Assembly: GCF_034008635.1 (NCBI RefSeq)
Contig: NZ_CP125378.1
Span: 834,501-898,500, forward strand
Length of the DNA: 64,000 nt
Direction of reading: 5' to 3'
Source: Pseudomonas sp. P8_229
Lineage (GTDB): Bacteria > Pseudomonadota > Gammaproteobacteria > Pseudomonadales > Pseudomonadaceae
This document shows, piece after piece, positions 25,773 to 37,446 of the stretch. Under the pieces are notes generated by a model. It saw only the letters and a list, made by a program, of their open reading frames with translations, made no database searches and was not told where the DNA came from. The translations under genes and the position numbers were made by a program. Every line of letters starts with the position of its first letter. Positions within the stretch are counted from its first letter, which is position 1.

Positions 25773-26354
25773 ATGTCGACATTAGATGAAGAAGATCGCC
25801 GCGAATACTACCGTATCGAGGACACGATCGCACTGGAAATTCGGCCCCTGTCCGCTCCCGAAGCCGCAGGCCAGGAAGTGTTGCAGGATGCTTCCCCGCT
25901 GTTCAACCTGCTCAGCGAACTGCACCTGAGCGAATTCGAGTCGCAGCACCTGTTGCGCCAGATCAGCGAACGCGATCGGGCCATTGCCGCGTTCCTCAAA
26001 TCCCAGAACAAACGCATCGACCTGCTCAGCCAGGTGGTGGCCCTGACCGTGCTCGGCCACATCGGCGAGCCGCAACCGGTGATCATTTCCGAAGGCGGGA
26101 TCGACTTTCAGCACCCGACAGCGCTCGCCAGCGGCGCGCACCTGTCGGTCAAACTGGTGCTGATGCCCCAGGCGCTCGGCCTGCTGCTGCGTGCCCGTGT
26201 CACCCATTGCGACCGCAAGGGCGACGGCTACGACGTCGGCACCGAGTTCGAACACTTGACCGACGCCCAGCGCCAGTTGCTCGCCCGTTATATCTTGCAG
26301 AAGCAGGCCCAGGAACGACGCCTGGCTCGCGAACAGAACGAATCCGGCATTTAA
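25773..26354 (+). CDS. PilZ-like domain protein
   Basis: The 193-residue protein has RREYYR near the N-terminus (RxxxR-like) and a C-terminal PilZ-like barrel with ISEGGIDF where D/NxSxxG is expected. The first motif residue is not the usual Asp or Asn, so c-di-GMP binding is uncertain. A helical segment (about 40-90) separates the two. It diverges from lolC by 94 bases and lies 14 bases before glpQ. PA2989 is the positional match. Confidence 0.75.
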   Translation: MSTLDEEDRREYYRIEDTIALEIRPLSAPEAAGQEVLQDASPLFNLLSELHLSEFESQHLLRQISERDRAIAAFLKSQNKRIDLLSQVVALTVLGHIGEPQPVIISEGGIDFQHPTALASGAHLSVKLVLMPQALGLLLRARVTHCDRKGDGYDVGTEFEHLTDAQRQLLARYILQKQAQERRLAREQNESGI

Positions 26355-26368
26355 ATTAAGGAAGCACC

Positions 26369-27091
26369 GTGACCCTCATCTACGGCCACCGCGGCGCCAA
26401 GGGCGAAGCACCGGAAAATACCCTGAGCAGTTTTCAGGAATGTCTCAAGCACGGCGTACGCCGTTGCGAACTGGATCTGCACCTGTCCAAGGACGGCGAG
26501 TTGATGGTCATCCACGACCCGACCCTCAAGCGCACCACTGACCGTCGCGGCAAGGTGGTCGAGCACTCCGCCGCCGAGTTGGTGACCTACGACGCGCGCA
26601 AGGGCGGCCCGGGCTGGATCAAGCCGTGCCCGATTCCGACGCTGGAAGAGTTGTTCGAGAAGTGTGATTTCGAGCACTGGCAACTGGAAGTCAAAAGTGC
26701 CTCGCGCACCCGCGCCGCAACCACGGTGCTGGCGATTCGCGAAATGGCCCAGCGTCATGGCCTGCTCGACAAGGTGACGATCACCTCGAGTTCGCGGGAA
26801 GTATTGAAAGCGGCGCTGGATCTGGTGCCGGACGTGTCACGGGGACTGGTGGCCGAGTACGCCTGGCTCGACCCGTTGAAGGTCGCGGCCAGCTATGGCT
26901 GTGAGATTCTGGCGTTGAACTGGACGCTGTGTACGCCGGAACGCTTGCAGAAGGCGCAGCGTCAGGGGCTGCATGTGTCGGTGTGGACCGTCAACGAGCC
27001 TGCGCTGATGCGCAGACTCGCCGACTTCGGCGTTGACAGCCTGATTACAGACTTTCCCGGTTTGGCCACTGCCATCCTCGAGAATTGCTGA
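26369..27091 (+). CDS. glpQ: Glycerophosphodiester phosphodiesterase, GTG start
   Basis: The 240-residue TIM-barrel enzyme hydrolyses glycerophosphodiesters to glycerol-3-phosphate and an alcohol. It has YGHRGAKGEAPENT with His7 and Arg8, then ELDLHLSKDGELMVIHD with the metal-binding Glu-x-Asp and second catalytic His. The C-terminus has VWTVNEP and SLITDFP. There is no signal peptide, so it is the cytosolic type. The start is GTG with TTAAGGAA at good spacing. It follows the PilZ-like gene by 14 bases. Chromosomal glpQ naming follows PA2990. Confidence 0.92.
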   Translation: MTLIYGHRGAKGEAPENTLSSFQECLKHGVRRCELDLHLSKDGELMVIHDPTLKRTTDRRGKVVEHSAAELVTYDARKGGPGWIKPCPIPTLEELFEKCDFEHWQLEVKSASRTRAATTVLAIREMAQRHGLLDKVTITSSSREVLKAALDLVPDVSRGLVAEYAWLDPLKVAASYGCEILALNWTLCTPERLQKAQRQGLHVSVWTVNEPALMRRLADFGVDSLITDFPGLATAILENC

Positions 27092-27102
27092 AATCGGTCT
27101 CC

Positions 27103-27127
27103 CCGGCCGGCTCAGGCCACCGGCCGG
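27103..27127. terminator. Hairpin between convergent glpQ and sthA
   Basis: CCGGCCGG repeats in inverted form around a nine-base centre. There is no long T run on either strand, so it is only a probable terminator. Confidence 0.45.
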
Positions 27128-27133
27128 AGCCCG

Positions 27134-28528
27134 TCAAAAAAGCCGGTTGAGGCCGTCATACGCCGCTACCCGATAGGCTTCGGCCATGGTCGGGTAGTTG
27201 AACGTGGTGTTGACGAAGTACTTCAACGTGTTCAGTTCGCCCGGCTGGTTCATGATCGCCTGACCGATGTGCACGATCTCCGAAGCCTGATAACCGAAGC
27301 AGTGAACGCCCAGCACTTCCAGGGTTTCACGGTGGAACAGGATCTTCAGCATGCCTTGCGGCTCGCCGGCGATCTGTGCACGCGCCATGCTCTTGAAGAA
27401 CGCCTTGCCGACTTCGTACGGCACTTTGGCCTGGGTCAGTTCCTGCTCGTTCTTGCCGATCGAGCTGATCTCCGGAATGGTGTAGATGCCGGTCGGCACG
27501 TCATTCACAAAGCGCCAGCTACCGTTATCGACGATGCTGCCGGCTGCCGAACGGCCCTGGTCGTGCGCGGCACTGGCCAGGCTCGGCCAGCCGATCACGT
27601 CACCGGCGCCATAAATGTTCGGCACGCAGGTGCGATAGGCTTCGTCGACTTCGATCTGGCCACGGCTGTTGACCTTCACGCCGATATTTTCCAGACCCAG
27701 CGCGTCGGTGTTGCCGGTACGGCCGTTGCACCAGAGCAAGGCGTCTGCCTTGATCTTCTTGCCGGACTTGAGGTGCAGGATCACGCCGTTGTCCACGCCT
27801 TCGACACGGTCGTAGTCTTCGTTGTGGCGCACGGTGATGTTGTTGTTGCTGAAGTGGTAGCTCAACGCCTGGGAGATTTCCGAGTCGAGGAAGCTCAGCA
27901 ACTGACCGCGGTTGTCCACCAGTTCAACCAGTACACCCAGACCGCTGAAGATCGAGGCGTATTCGCAGCCAATCACGCCGGCGCCGTAAACGATGAGTTT
28001 GCGCGGGGTGTGGCCGAGGCTGAGGATGGTGTCGCTATCGTAAATACGCGGGTGGTGGAAATCGATGTCCGCCGGGCGATACGGGCGCGAACCGGTGGCG
28101 ATGATGATGTGCTTGGCCACCAGCTTTTCGACCACGCCGTTGGCGCAGACCACTTCGATGGTCTGCTCGTCGGCGAAGCTGCCGGTGCCGAAGAACACGT
28201 CGACGCGGTTACGGGCGTAGTAGCCGGTACGCGAAGCGACTTGTTTGGAAATGACTTTCTCGGCGCTTTTCAACACGTCCGGGAAGGAGAACCAGCGTGG
28301 CTCGCCGATCGCCCGGAACATCGGGTTGGTGTTGAACTGCATGATCTGCCGGACCGAGTGACGCAGGGCCTTGGACGGGATGGTACCCAGGTGGGTGCAG
28401 TTACCGCCGACCTGGCGACGGCTGTCGACCATCGCCACCTTGCGCCCTGCTTTGGCGGCGTTCATTGCCGCGCCTTCTCCCGCCGGGCCGGAACCCAACA
28501 CCACCACGTCGTAGTTGTAGACAGCCAT
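27134..28528 (-). CDS. sthA: Soluble pyridine nucleotide transhydrogenase
   Basis: The 464-residue flavoprotein transfers hydride from NADPH to NAD+ in the cytosol. It has the FAD motif [13 protein letters not shown], the NAD-binding [13 protein letters not shown] and the late FAD-binding [13 protein letters not shown]. The redox-pair region reads [16 protein letters not shown]: the second cysteine of related dehydrogenases is replaced by Thr, as is normal in SthA. It is a single gene, convergent with glpQ. Confidence 0.96.
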   Translation of the reverse strand: MAVYNYDVVVLGSGPAGEGAAMNAAKAGRKVAMVDSRRQVGGNCTHLGTIPSKALRHSVRQIMQFNTNPMFRAIGEPRWFSFPDVLKSAEKVISKQVASRTGYYARNRVDVFFGTGSFADEQTIEVVCANGVVEKLVAKHIIIATGSRPYRPADIDFHHPRIYDSDTILSLGHTPRKLIVYGAGVIGCEYASIFSGLGVLVELVDNRGQLLSFLDSEISQALSYHFSNNNITVRHNEDYDRVEGVDNGVILHLKSGKKIKADALLWCNGRTGNTDALGLENIGVKVNSRGQIEVDEAYRTCVPNIYGAGDVIGWPSLASAAHDQGRSAAGSIVDNGSWRFVNDVPTGIYTIPEISSIGKNEQELTQAKVPYEVGKAFFKSMARAQIAGEPQGMLKILFHRETLEVLGVHCFGYQASEIVHIGQAIMNQPGELNTLKYFVNTTFNYPTMAEAYRVAAYDGLNRLF

Positions 28529-28725
28529 GCGTACTCCTCAGAACAGGCCGCGGTGCCAGCAGCACCGGCGGCTAAATCACGCCGAATCGCGGCGCGAAGG
28601 AACAATTGGGGGCCAGTAAAGAACCCGGACACAGTCTATAGAAGCGTCAACGCCGCGCACATTAACCCTTGGTCGCGTCGTAGGCTACTTTTGCCTGCAC
28701 TACAACGCCAGCTTTCGTACTGTTC

Positions 28726-29742
28726 TCAGTCAACTTTTGCGCCACTGAGGCGCTCGAAAGCCGCACTGGTGCGGATGACGAAACCTGTATCGGCACGAAT
28801 CACGAAGAATGCACCAATGTCATGTTTTTCGGCATAGTCCCAGGCCCGTTCAGGCCCGAGAATCAGCAACAGCGTCGATAGTCCATCGGCCATCAACGCT
28901 GAAGGATGAATTACCGTGACCGACGCCAGGTTGTGTAGGACCGGCGCCCCGCTATGCGCATCGAAGGTGTGGGAATAGCGCCGACCGTCCTGCAGGAAAT
29001 AATTGCGGTAATCACCGGAAGTGGAAACGCCGTAACCATCGACATTGATGACGCGCTCAGCCACCTGCTGATCATCTCGCGGCTCCTCCAGCGCGATACG
29101 CCATGCCGAGCCATCGAGCTTTTTGCCCTTGGCCTTCAGTTCGCCCGTGGCTTCGGCGAGATAGTCGCGGATGCCCATGGCTTCGAGCCTGGCGGCAATG
29201 GTGTCGACGGCATAACCGGCGGCGATGCTGTTGAAGTCGACTTCGACCGGCGCATCCTTGCACAAACGGTCAGCGTCGATATGCAAATGCCGGTAGCCGA
29301 CCCGTTGCAGGGTTTCGGCCACTGCGGCTGCGCTGGGGACTTTTTCTTCACGACCTTGCGGGCCGAACCCCCACAGGTTCATCAGCGGCTCGACGGTCAG
29401 GTCGTAGGAGCCTTCGCTTTGGGCTGACAGTTGTTCGCCAACCCGGACCAATTCGAGCACGGAGGCCGGCATCGTCTGACAGCTGTTCGCCGGCAAGGCA
29501 TTGAAGCGCTCGATGTCGGAGTCATTGCGATAGGTCGACATCTGGCTGTCGACCTCGGCGAGGATTTTTTCCACTTCAAGCTGAACCCGCGCGGGCTCGG
29601 GAAGACCGGCATGGCGCACGTACTTGATCGAATAGGTGCTGCCCATGGTCGGGCCACCGAAGCTTTCCATCGAATCGCCGCTGCCGCAGCCAGACAAGGT
29701 GCCCACCAGCATCAAAAGGCCAATCAGCCAACCTTTAGACAA
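28726..29742 (-). CDS. apbE: FAD:protein FMN transferase (ApbE), lipoprotein
   Basis: The protein attaches FMN to threonines of periplasmic domains of flavoproteins such as NqrC and RnfG. It has a lipobox LSGC with Cys19 from the TTG start at 29742, the Met-Gly-Thr in GPTMGSTYSI, GGE-like EATGELKAKG, TSGDYRNYF, and FDAHSGAPV with the metal-binding Asp. The TTG start is preferred because it gives a compact signal peptide and has GGGGAG upstream; a GTG 11 codons earlier at 29775 gives a 349-residue form. In PAO1 the orthologue precedes the nqr operon, which is missing here, so its flavoprotein partners must be encoded elsewhere. Confidence 0.9.
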   Translation of the reverse strand: MSKGWLIGLLMLVGTLSGCGSGDSMESFGGPTMGSTYSIKYVRHAGLPEPARVQLEVEKILAEVDSQMSTYRNDSDIERFNALPANSCQTMPASVLELVRVGEQLSAQSEGSYDLTVEPLMNLWGFGPQGREEKVPSAAAVAETLQRVGYRHLHIDADRLCKDAPVEVDFNSIAAGYAVDTIAARLEAMGIRDYLAEATGELKAKGKKLDGSAWRIALEEPRDDQQVAERVINVDGYGVSTSGDYRNYFLQDGRRYSHTFDAHSGAPVLHNLASVTVIHPSALMADGLSTLLLILGPERAWDYAEKHDIGAFFVIRADTGFVIRTSAAFERLSGAKVD

Positions 29743-30102
29743 ATCCCCTGCTCCCCACAACGAATCCTCTGACACAGTATAAAACTGAAGATTATGCGCC
29801 AGAACCTGCAGGAGTGAGCCTGTTCGCGATAGCGGTGGCCCAGCAAAAGATCTATTGGCTGATACGACGCCATCGCGAGCAGGCTCACTCCTACAGGTTT
29901 TTCATTCGCTTGATAGCGTCATGCTGGCCTTCGTAATGGCTATATCGTTTAAGCAGTGCCCTAACCAGTTGTTGCCTAACGATCTTTATACACATATGGT
30001 TACAAAACTGTTCACGGGTACTGCCTGAGTTTGCCGCGTGACGGCGAGGACGTGTCTAGATCAGGGATTTCCAATAAGACAGCCAACAGAGAGTACGAAC
30101 CA
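29743..30102. other. Divergent apbE/MFS intergenic region
   Basis: This 360-base gap holds a REP pair at 29806-29897 and then about 200 AT-richer bases that should carry the transporter promoter. I could not fix a -35/-10 pair and see no ORF. Confidence 0.5.
29806..29897. repeat. REP pair (REPIN), GTAGGAGTGAGC family
   Basis: The arms GCAGGAGTGAGCCTGTTCGC and GCGAGCAGGCTCACTCCTAC are inverted copies around about 40 bases. This is the only REP pair in the window lying between divergent genes. Confidence 0.85.
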
Positions 30103-31404
30103 ATGTCCTCCACCACGGGCAAAGGCAAAGCGATTTTTCGCGTTGTCAGCGGCAATTTTCTCGAGATGTTCGACTTCATGGTCTACGGCTTCTACGCCAC
30201 GGCCATCGCCAAAACCTTCTTCCCGGCCGACAGCGCCTTCGCTTCCCTGATGCTCTCCCTGGCGACGTTCGGTGCCGGCTTCCTGATGCGTCCGCTGGGG
30301 GCGATCTTCCTCGGCGCCTACATTGACCGCCATGGTCGTCGCAAGGGCCTGATCATTACCCTCGCGCTGATGGCCGCCGGTACGATCCTGATCGCCTGCG
30401 TGCCGGGCTATGCCACCCTCGGCGTCGCCGCCCCACTGATCGTGCTGTTCGGCCGCTTGCTGCAAGGCTTCTCGGCCGGCGTCGAACTGGGCGGTGTCTC
30501 GGTGTATCTGGCGGAAATCGCCACGCCGGGCCGCAAGGGCTTTTTCGTCAGTTGGCAGTCTGCCAGCCAGCAAGCGGCGGTGGTGTTTGCCGGCCTGCTC
30601 GGAGTCGGCCTCAACCACTGGCTGAGTCCGGAGCAAATGGGTGAATGGGGCTGGCGCGTGCCGTTCCTGATTGGCTGCATGATCGTTCCGGCGATCTTCA
30701 TCATTCGTCGCTCGCTGGAGGAAACCCCGGAATTCCAGGCGCGCAAACACCGCCCTACCCTGCGGGAAATCGTCCGTTCGATCGGCCAGAACTTCGGCAT
30801 CGTCATCGCCGGCATGGCGCTGGTGGTGATGACCACGGTGTCGTTCTACCTGATCACCGCCTACACCCCGACTTTCGGCAAGGCTGAACTGCATCTGTCG
30901 GATTTCGACGCGCTGCTGGTGACGGTGTGCATCGGTCTGTCGAACTTCTTCTGGCTTCCAGTGATGGGATCGCTGTCCGACAAGATCGGTCGCAAACCCT
31001 TGCTGCTGGCGGCGACCATTCTGGCGATCCTGACCGCTTACCCTGCGCTGTCGTGGCTGGTGGCGAATCCGAGCTTCAGTCATCTGCTGATCGTCGAACT
31101 CTGGTTGTCGTTCCTGTACGGCTCGTACAACGGTGCGATGGTGGTGGCGCTGACCGAAATCATGCCGGTGGAAGTGCGGACCACCGGGTTCTCGCTGGCC
31201 TATAGCCTGGCGACCGCAACCTTCGGCGGCTTCACGCCGGCAGCCTGCACTTACCTGATTCACGTGCTGGACAACAAGGCTGCGCCGGGGATCTGGCTCA
31301 GCGGTGCGGCGGTGCTGGGGTTGATTGCGACACTGGTACTGTTCCGGGGTAATAAACATGAATTGCGCACTGCGCAAGCCTCGATAGTCGGCGGCGCCCG
31401 TTAG
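30103..31404 (+). CDS. MFS transporter, metabolite:H+ symporter family (citrate/tricarballylate-like)
   Basis: The 433-residue protein has 12 membrane spans and the family motifs [15 protein letters not shown] at the first span, [13 protein letters not shown] after the second, and [10 protein letters not shown] after the eighth. It resembles CitA/TcuC proton symporters for citrate or tricarballylate. ATG 30103 is chosen because the product then begins at the family's short N-terminus; the frame is open further upstream. It stands alone between apbE and gap, where PAO1 has the nqr genes. No tcu enzymes or regulator are nearby, so the substrate is inferred only from the family. Confidence 0.88.
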   Translation: MSSTTGKGKAIFRVVSGNFLEMFDFMVYGFYATAIAKTFFPADSAFASLMLSLATFGAGFLMRPLGAIFLGAYIDRHGRRKGLIITLALMAAGTILIACVPGYATLGVAAPLIVLFGRLLQGFSAGVELGGVSVYLAEIATPGRKGFFVSWQSASQQAAVVFAGLLGVGLNHWLSPEQMGEWGWRVPFLIGCMIVPAIFIIRRSLEETPEFQARKHRPTLREIVRSIGQNFGIVIAGMALVVMTTVSFYLITAYTPTFGKAELHLSDFDALLVTVCIGLSNFFWLPVMGSLSDKIGRKPLLLAATILAILTAYPALSWLVANPSFSHLLIVELWLSFLYGSYNGAMVVALTEIMPVEVRTTGFSLAYSLATATFGGFTPAACTYLIHVLDNKAAPGIWLSGAAVLGLIATLVLFRGNKHELRTAQASIVGGAR

Positions 31405-31410
31405 GACGCC

Positions 31411-31503
31411 TTCGGGAACAAGCCCCCCTCCCACAGGGTTTTGTGTCGTACAAGAAACCTGTGAACATCATGGGAACCTGTGGGAGGGGGCCTGCTCCCG
31501 AAG
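31411..31503. repeat. REP pair (REPIN), variant arms
   Basis: The left arm TTCGGGAACAAGCCCCCCTC and the right arm GGGAGGGGGCCTGCTCCCGA are inverted. This is a variant of the GTGGGAGC family with CTCCCG in place of CTCGCG. It lies between the convergent MFS and gap genes. Confidence 0.75.
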
Positions 31504-31544
31504 AGGCCAGCACAGGCAATAGAGATTCACCGGACACACAAACA

Positions 31545-31574
31545 AAAACGCCCCGACCTAAGTCGGGGCGTTTT
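31545..31574. terminator. Bidirectional intrinsic terminator, MFS/gap
   Basis: The stem AAAACGCCCCGAC/GTCGGGGCGTTTT has a four-base loop and lies 16 bases from the gap stop codon. Confidence 0.9.
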
Positions 31575-31590
31575 CATTTGCAGCGAGTGC

Positions 31591-33039
31591 TTAGCGCGGG
31601 AACGCTGGCGGGTTTACACCGGCCATGTCTTCCATCACACGAACGACCTGGCAGCTGTAGCCAAACTCGTTGTCGTACCAGACGTACAGAACAACGCGGT
31701 TGTCCTGCACGATGGTCGCTTCAGCGTCGACCACACCGGCGTGACGCGAACCCACGAAGTCGGTGGACACCACTTCCTGCGAGTTGACGAAGTCGATTTG
31801 CTTGTGCAGATCGGAGTGCAGCGCCATGTAGCGCAGGTACTCGTTCATCTCTTCACGGGTGGCGGCTTTCTCAAGGTTCAGGTTGAGAATGGCCATCGAC
31901 ACGTTTGGCGTCGGAACACGGATTGCGTTACCGGTCAGCTTGCCGGCCAGCTCAGGCAGGGCCTTGGCAGCAGCGGTGGCAGCACCGGTCTCGGTGATTA
32001 CCATGTTCAGCGCGGCGCTACGGCCACGACGATCACCCTTGTGGAAGTTGTCGATCAGGTTCTGGTCGTTGGTGTACGAGTGAACGGTTTCGACGTGACC
32101 GTTAATGATGCCGAACTTGTCATTCACAGCCTTCAGCACCGGCACAATGGCGTTGGTGGTGCAGGAAGCGGCGGACACGATCTTGTCGTCAGCGGTGATT
32201 TCGTTGTGGTTGATACCGTGAACGATGTTCTTCAGCTTGCCTTTGCCAGGCGCGGTCAGAACAACGCGGGATACACCCGGGCATTGCAGGTGCTGACCCA
32301 GACCATCGGCGTCACGCCATACACCGGTGTTGTCCACCAGCAGCGCGTCTTTGATCCCGTACTGGGTGTAATCCACCTCGGTCGGGTTCTTCGCGTAGAT
32401 CACCTGGATCAGGTTACCGTTGGCGGTGATGGTGTTGTTTTCTTCGTCGATGACGATGGTGCCGTTGAACGGACCGTGTACCGAATCGCGACGCAGCAGG
32501 CTGGCGCGCTTGGTCAGGTCGTTGTCGGCGCCTTTGCGCACGACGATGGCACGCAGACGCAGACCGTCGCCACCACCGGTTTTCTCGATCAGGATGCGCG
32601 CCAGCAGACGGCCGATACGACCGAAGCCGTACAGAACCACGTCAGTGCCTTTGCGGGCCGAAGCGTTTTGCTGGCCAACCACGTCAGCCAGTTCTTCGCG
32701 AACGAACTGCTCGGCACTGCGGCCATTGCCTTCGCTGCGGAATTTGAACGCCAACTTGCCCAGGTCTACCGAAGCCGCGCCGAGCTTGAGCTCGCTCATC
32801 GCCTTGAGCAGTGGGAATGTTTCGTGGACGGAGAGTTCGCTGTCGTCGGAAGAACGGTGGCGAGCAAAGCGGTGAGCTTTGAGAATCGCGATGACAGACT
32901 GGTTGATCAGGCTGCGGCCATAGATCGAGCTCACCACGTTGTTATTGCGGTAGAGCTGACCGATAAGCGGGATCATCGCTTCTGCGAGTGCTTCACGGTC
33001 GATCCATTCACCAAGACACTGGTCGGGCTTCTGAGTCAC
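31591..33039 (-). CDS. gap: Glyceraldehyde-3-phosphate dehydrogenase, long form, GTG start
   Basis: The 482-residue protein has a GAPDH core starting near residue 127 with the Rossmann motif YGFGRIGRLLARI, the catalytic Cys293 in SAASCTTNAIVP, and ETVHSYTNDQNL and WYDNEFGYS in the catalytic domain. It carries an N-terminal extension of about 125 residues found in a Pseudomonas group of GAPDHs (PA3001-like). The GTG at 33039 has GGAAGG five bases upstream; an ATG at 33054 has no ribosome-binding site. It is probably NAD(P)-dependent with an anabolic role. It is divergent from mfd. Confidence 0.92.
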   Translation of the reverse strand: MTQKPDQCLGEWIDREALAEAMIPLIGQLYRNNNVVSSIYGRSLINQSVIAILKAHRFARHRSSDDSELSVHETFPLLKAMSELKLGAASVDLGKLAFKFRSEGNGRSAEQFVREELADVVGQQNASARKGTDVVLYGFGRIGRLLARILIEKTGGGDGLRLRAIVVRKGADNDLTKRASLLRRDSVHGPFNGTIVIDEENNTITANGNLIQVIYAKNPTEVDYTQYGIKDALLVDNTGVWRDADGLGQHLQCPGVSRVVLTAPGKGKLKNIVHGINHNEITADDKIVSAASCTTNAIVPVLKAVNDKFGIINGHVETVHSYTNDQNLIDNFHKGDRRGRSAALNMVITETGAATAAAKALPELAGKLTGNAIRVPTPNVSMAILNLNLEKAATREEMNEYLRYMALHSDLHKQIDFVNSQEVVSTDFVGSRHAGVVDAEATIVQDNRVVLYVWYDNEFGYSCQVVRVMEDMAGVNPPAFPR

Positions 33040-33078
33040 GGTAACCTTCCACATGTAGGGGCAGAAAAAAGGGGCTAC

Positions 33079-33107
33079 ATTATGCCGCCCAGAACCTCGC
33101 GTAGCAA
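33079..33107 (-). promoter_or_regulatory. Candidate gap promoter
   Basis: On the minus strand TTGCTA (33107-33102) and CATAAT (33084-33079) are 17 bases apart, which puts the transcript start about 33 bases before the GTG. Confidence 0.5.
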
Positions 33108-33341
33108 TGCGCGCTTGTCGCGCAATCGGTAACAAAATCCCGTTCAAAAAAATTACGCCCCGCGCAAGCCCAGTAAAACCGGGGCTTTCAGCGAAGTCAA
33201 TTTTTCGACGACTGTTAGACGATGTCTGTAACCCTCCGTAACACCAGCCGATTTCGGCACTACATAACCGCAAAAAAAGTGCTCGTTTTTATGGTTACCA
33301 CTACATTTCGTACAAACAGCGAAGATAGACGCAGTCTGCAA

Positions 33342-33371
33342 CTGACAGGCGGCACCGGACGCCGCTACAAT
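33342..33371 (+). promoter_or_regulatory. Candidate mfd promoter
   Basis: CTGACA (33342-33347) and TACAAT (33366-33371) are 18 bases apart and end 37 bases before the mfd start. Confidence 0.5.
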
Positions 33372-33408
33372 TACCGACTTTGTCGCAAAGCCTGGAGCTC
33401 AACCTTCC

Positions 33409-36858
<3,450 letters not shown>

Positions 36859-36868
36859 AGGACGCCGC

Positions 36869-37435
36869 ATGCGCCTGTTTCGCTCACTGACTTTGCTACT
36901 GACCTTCGTAGCACCGATGGCGTTTGCCGATGACCTGTATCAGGTCGAAATGATCCTGGTGCGGCAAAACGCCGTGCCGGCGATCATCAGCCGTGCCGCC
37001 CCGGAAGACTGGGCCGCCGGCGCCCAGCGACTGGACGCTGCCAGCCAGCGCACACCTGCACTGGGTGAGGTTGCCAGCAAACTCACCGCCAGCGGCGATT
37101 ACAGCGTGCTGCTGCACAAGGCCTGGCAGCAGACCCTCGGCGAAGCGCCGACCAAGGTGGCCGTCAGCGACGGCAAGGAACAGTTCGGTCAGTTCCCGAT
37201 CGAGGGTACCCTGGAGCTGAAACTGGGACGTTTCACCGACGTGAACGCCGACTTCTGGGTCAATCAGATCGACGCCAACGGCATGGTCACCGCCAGCGAA
37301 CGCCTGAAACAGGACAGCCACACCAAGTACGGCCAACTCAATTATCTCGACAACGGCCACCTGGCCCTGCTGATCAAGATTACCTCCCTGACGGCGCCCG
37401 CCCCACGGCAAGCCCCTGAAGCGATTCCGGACTGA
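36869..37435 (+). CDS. csiV: CsiV family periplasmic protein
   Basis: The 188-residue protein has a signal peptide ending in AFA at residue 20. It matches the CsiV family, whose founding members in Acinetobacter and Pseudomonas bind or influence peptidoglycan. Recognisable stretches are YQVEMILVRQ at the mature N-terminus and YGQLNYLDNGHLALLIKI near the end. It lies 10 bases after mfd and 11 before the helicase gene. Its positional match is PA3003. The function is poorly known. Confidence 0.8.
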   Translation: MRLFRSLTLLLTFVAPMAFADDLYQVEMILVRQNAVPAIISRAAPEDWAAGAQRLDAASQRTPALGEVASKLTASGDYSVLLHKAWQQTLGEAPTKVAVSDGKEQFGQFPIEGTLELKLGRFTDVNADFWVNQIDANGMVTASERLKQDSHTKYGQLNYLDNGHLALLIKITSLTAPAPRQAPEAIPD

Positions 37436-37446
37436 TCGAAGTCCTT

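Larger units (their letters stand above)
33040..33408. promoter_or_regulatory. Divergent gap/mfd intergenic region
   Basis: The 369-base gap carries one plausible sigma-70 promoter in each direction, listed separately, and a T/A-rich central part. No ORF or strong hairpin is convincing. Confidence 0.5.

Noticed and set aside
31591..33273. Longer GAPDH ORF beginning at 33273
   Set aside because: The upstream part runs through the promoter region and lacks a start signal; the GTG at 33039 has a good ribosome-binding site.
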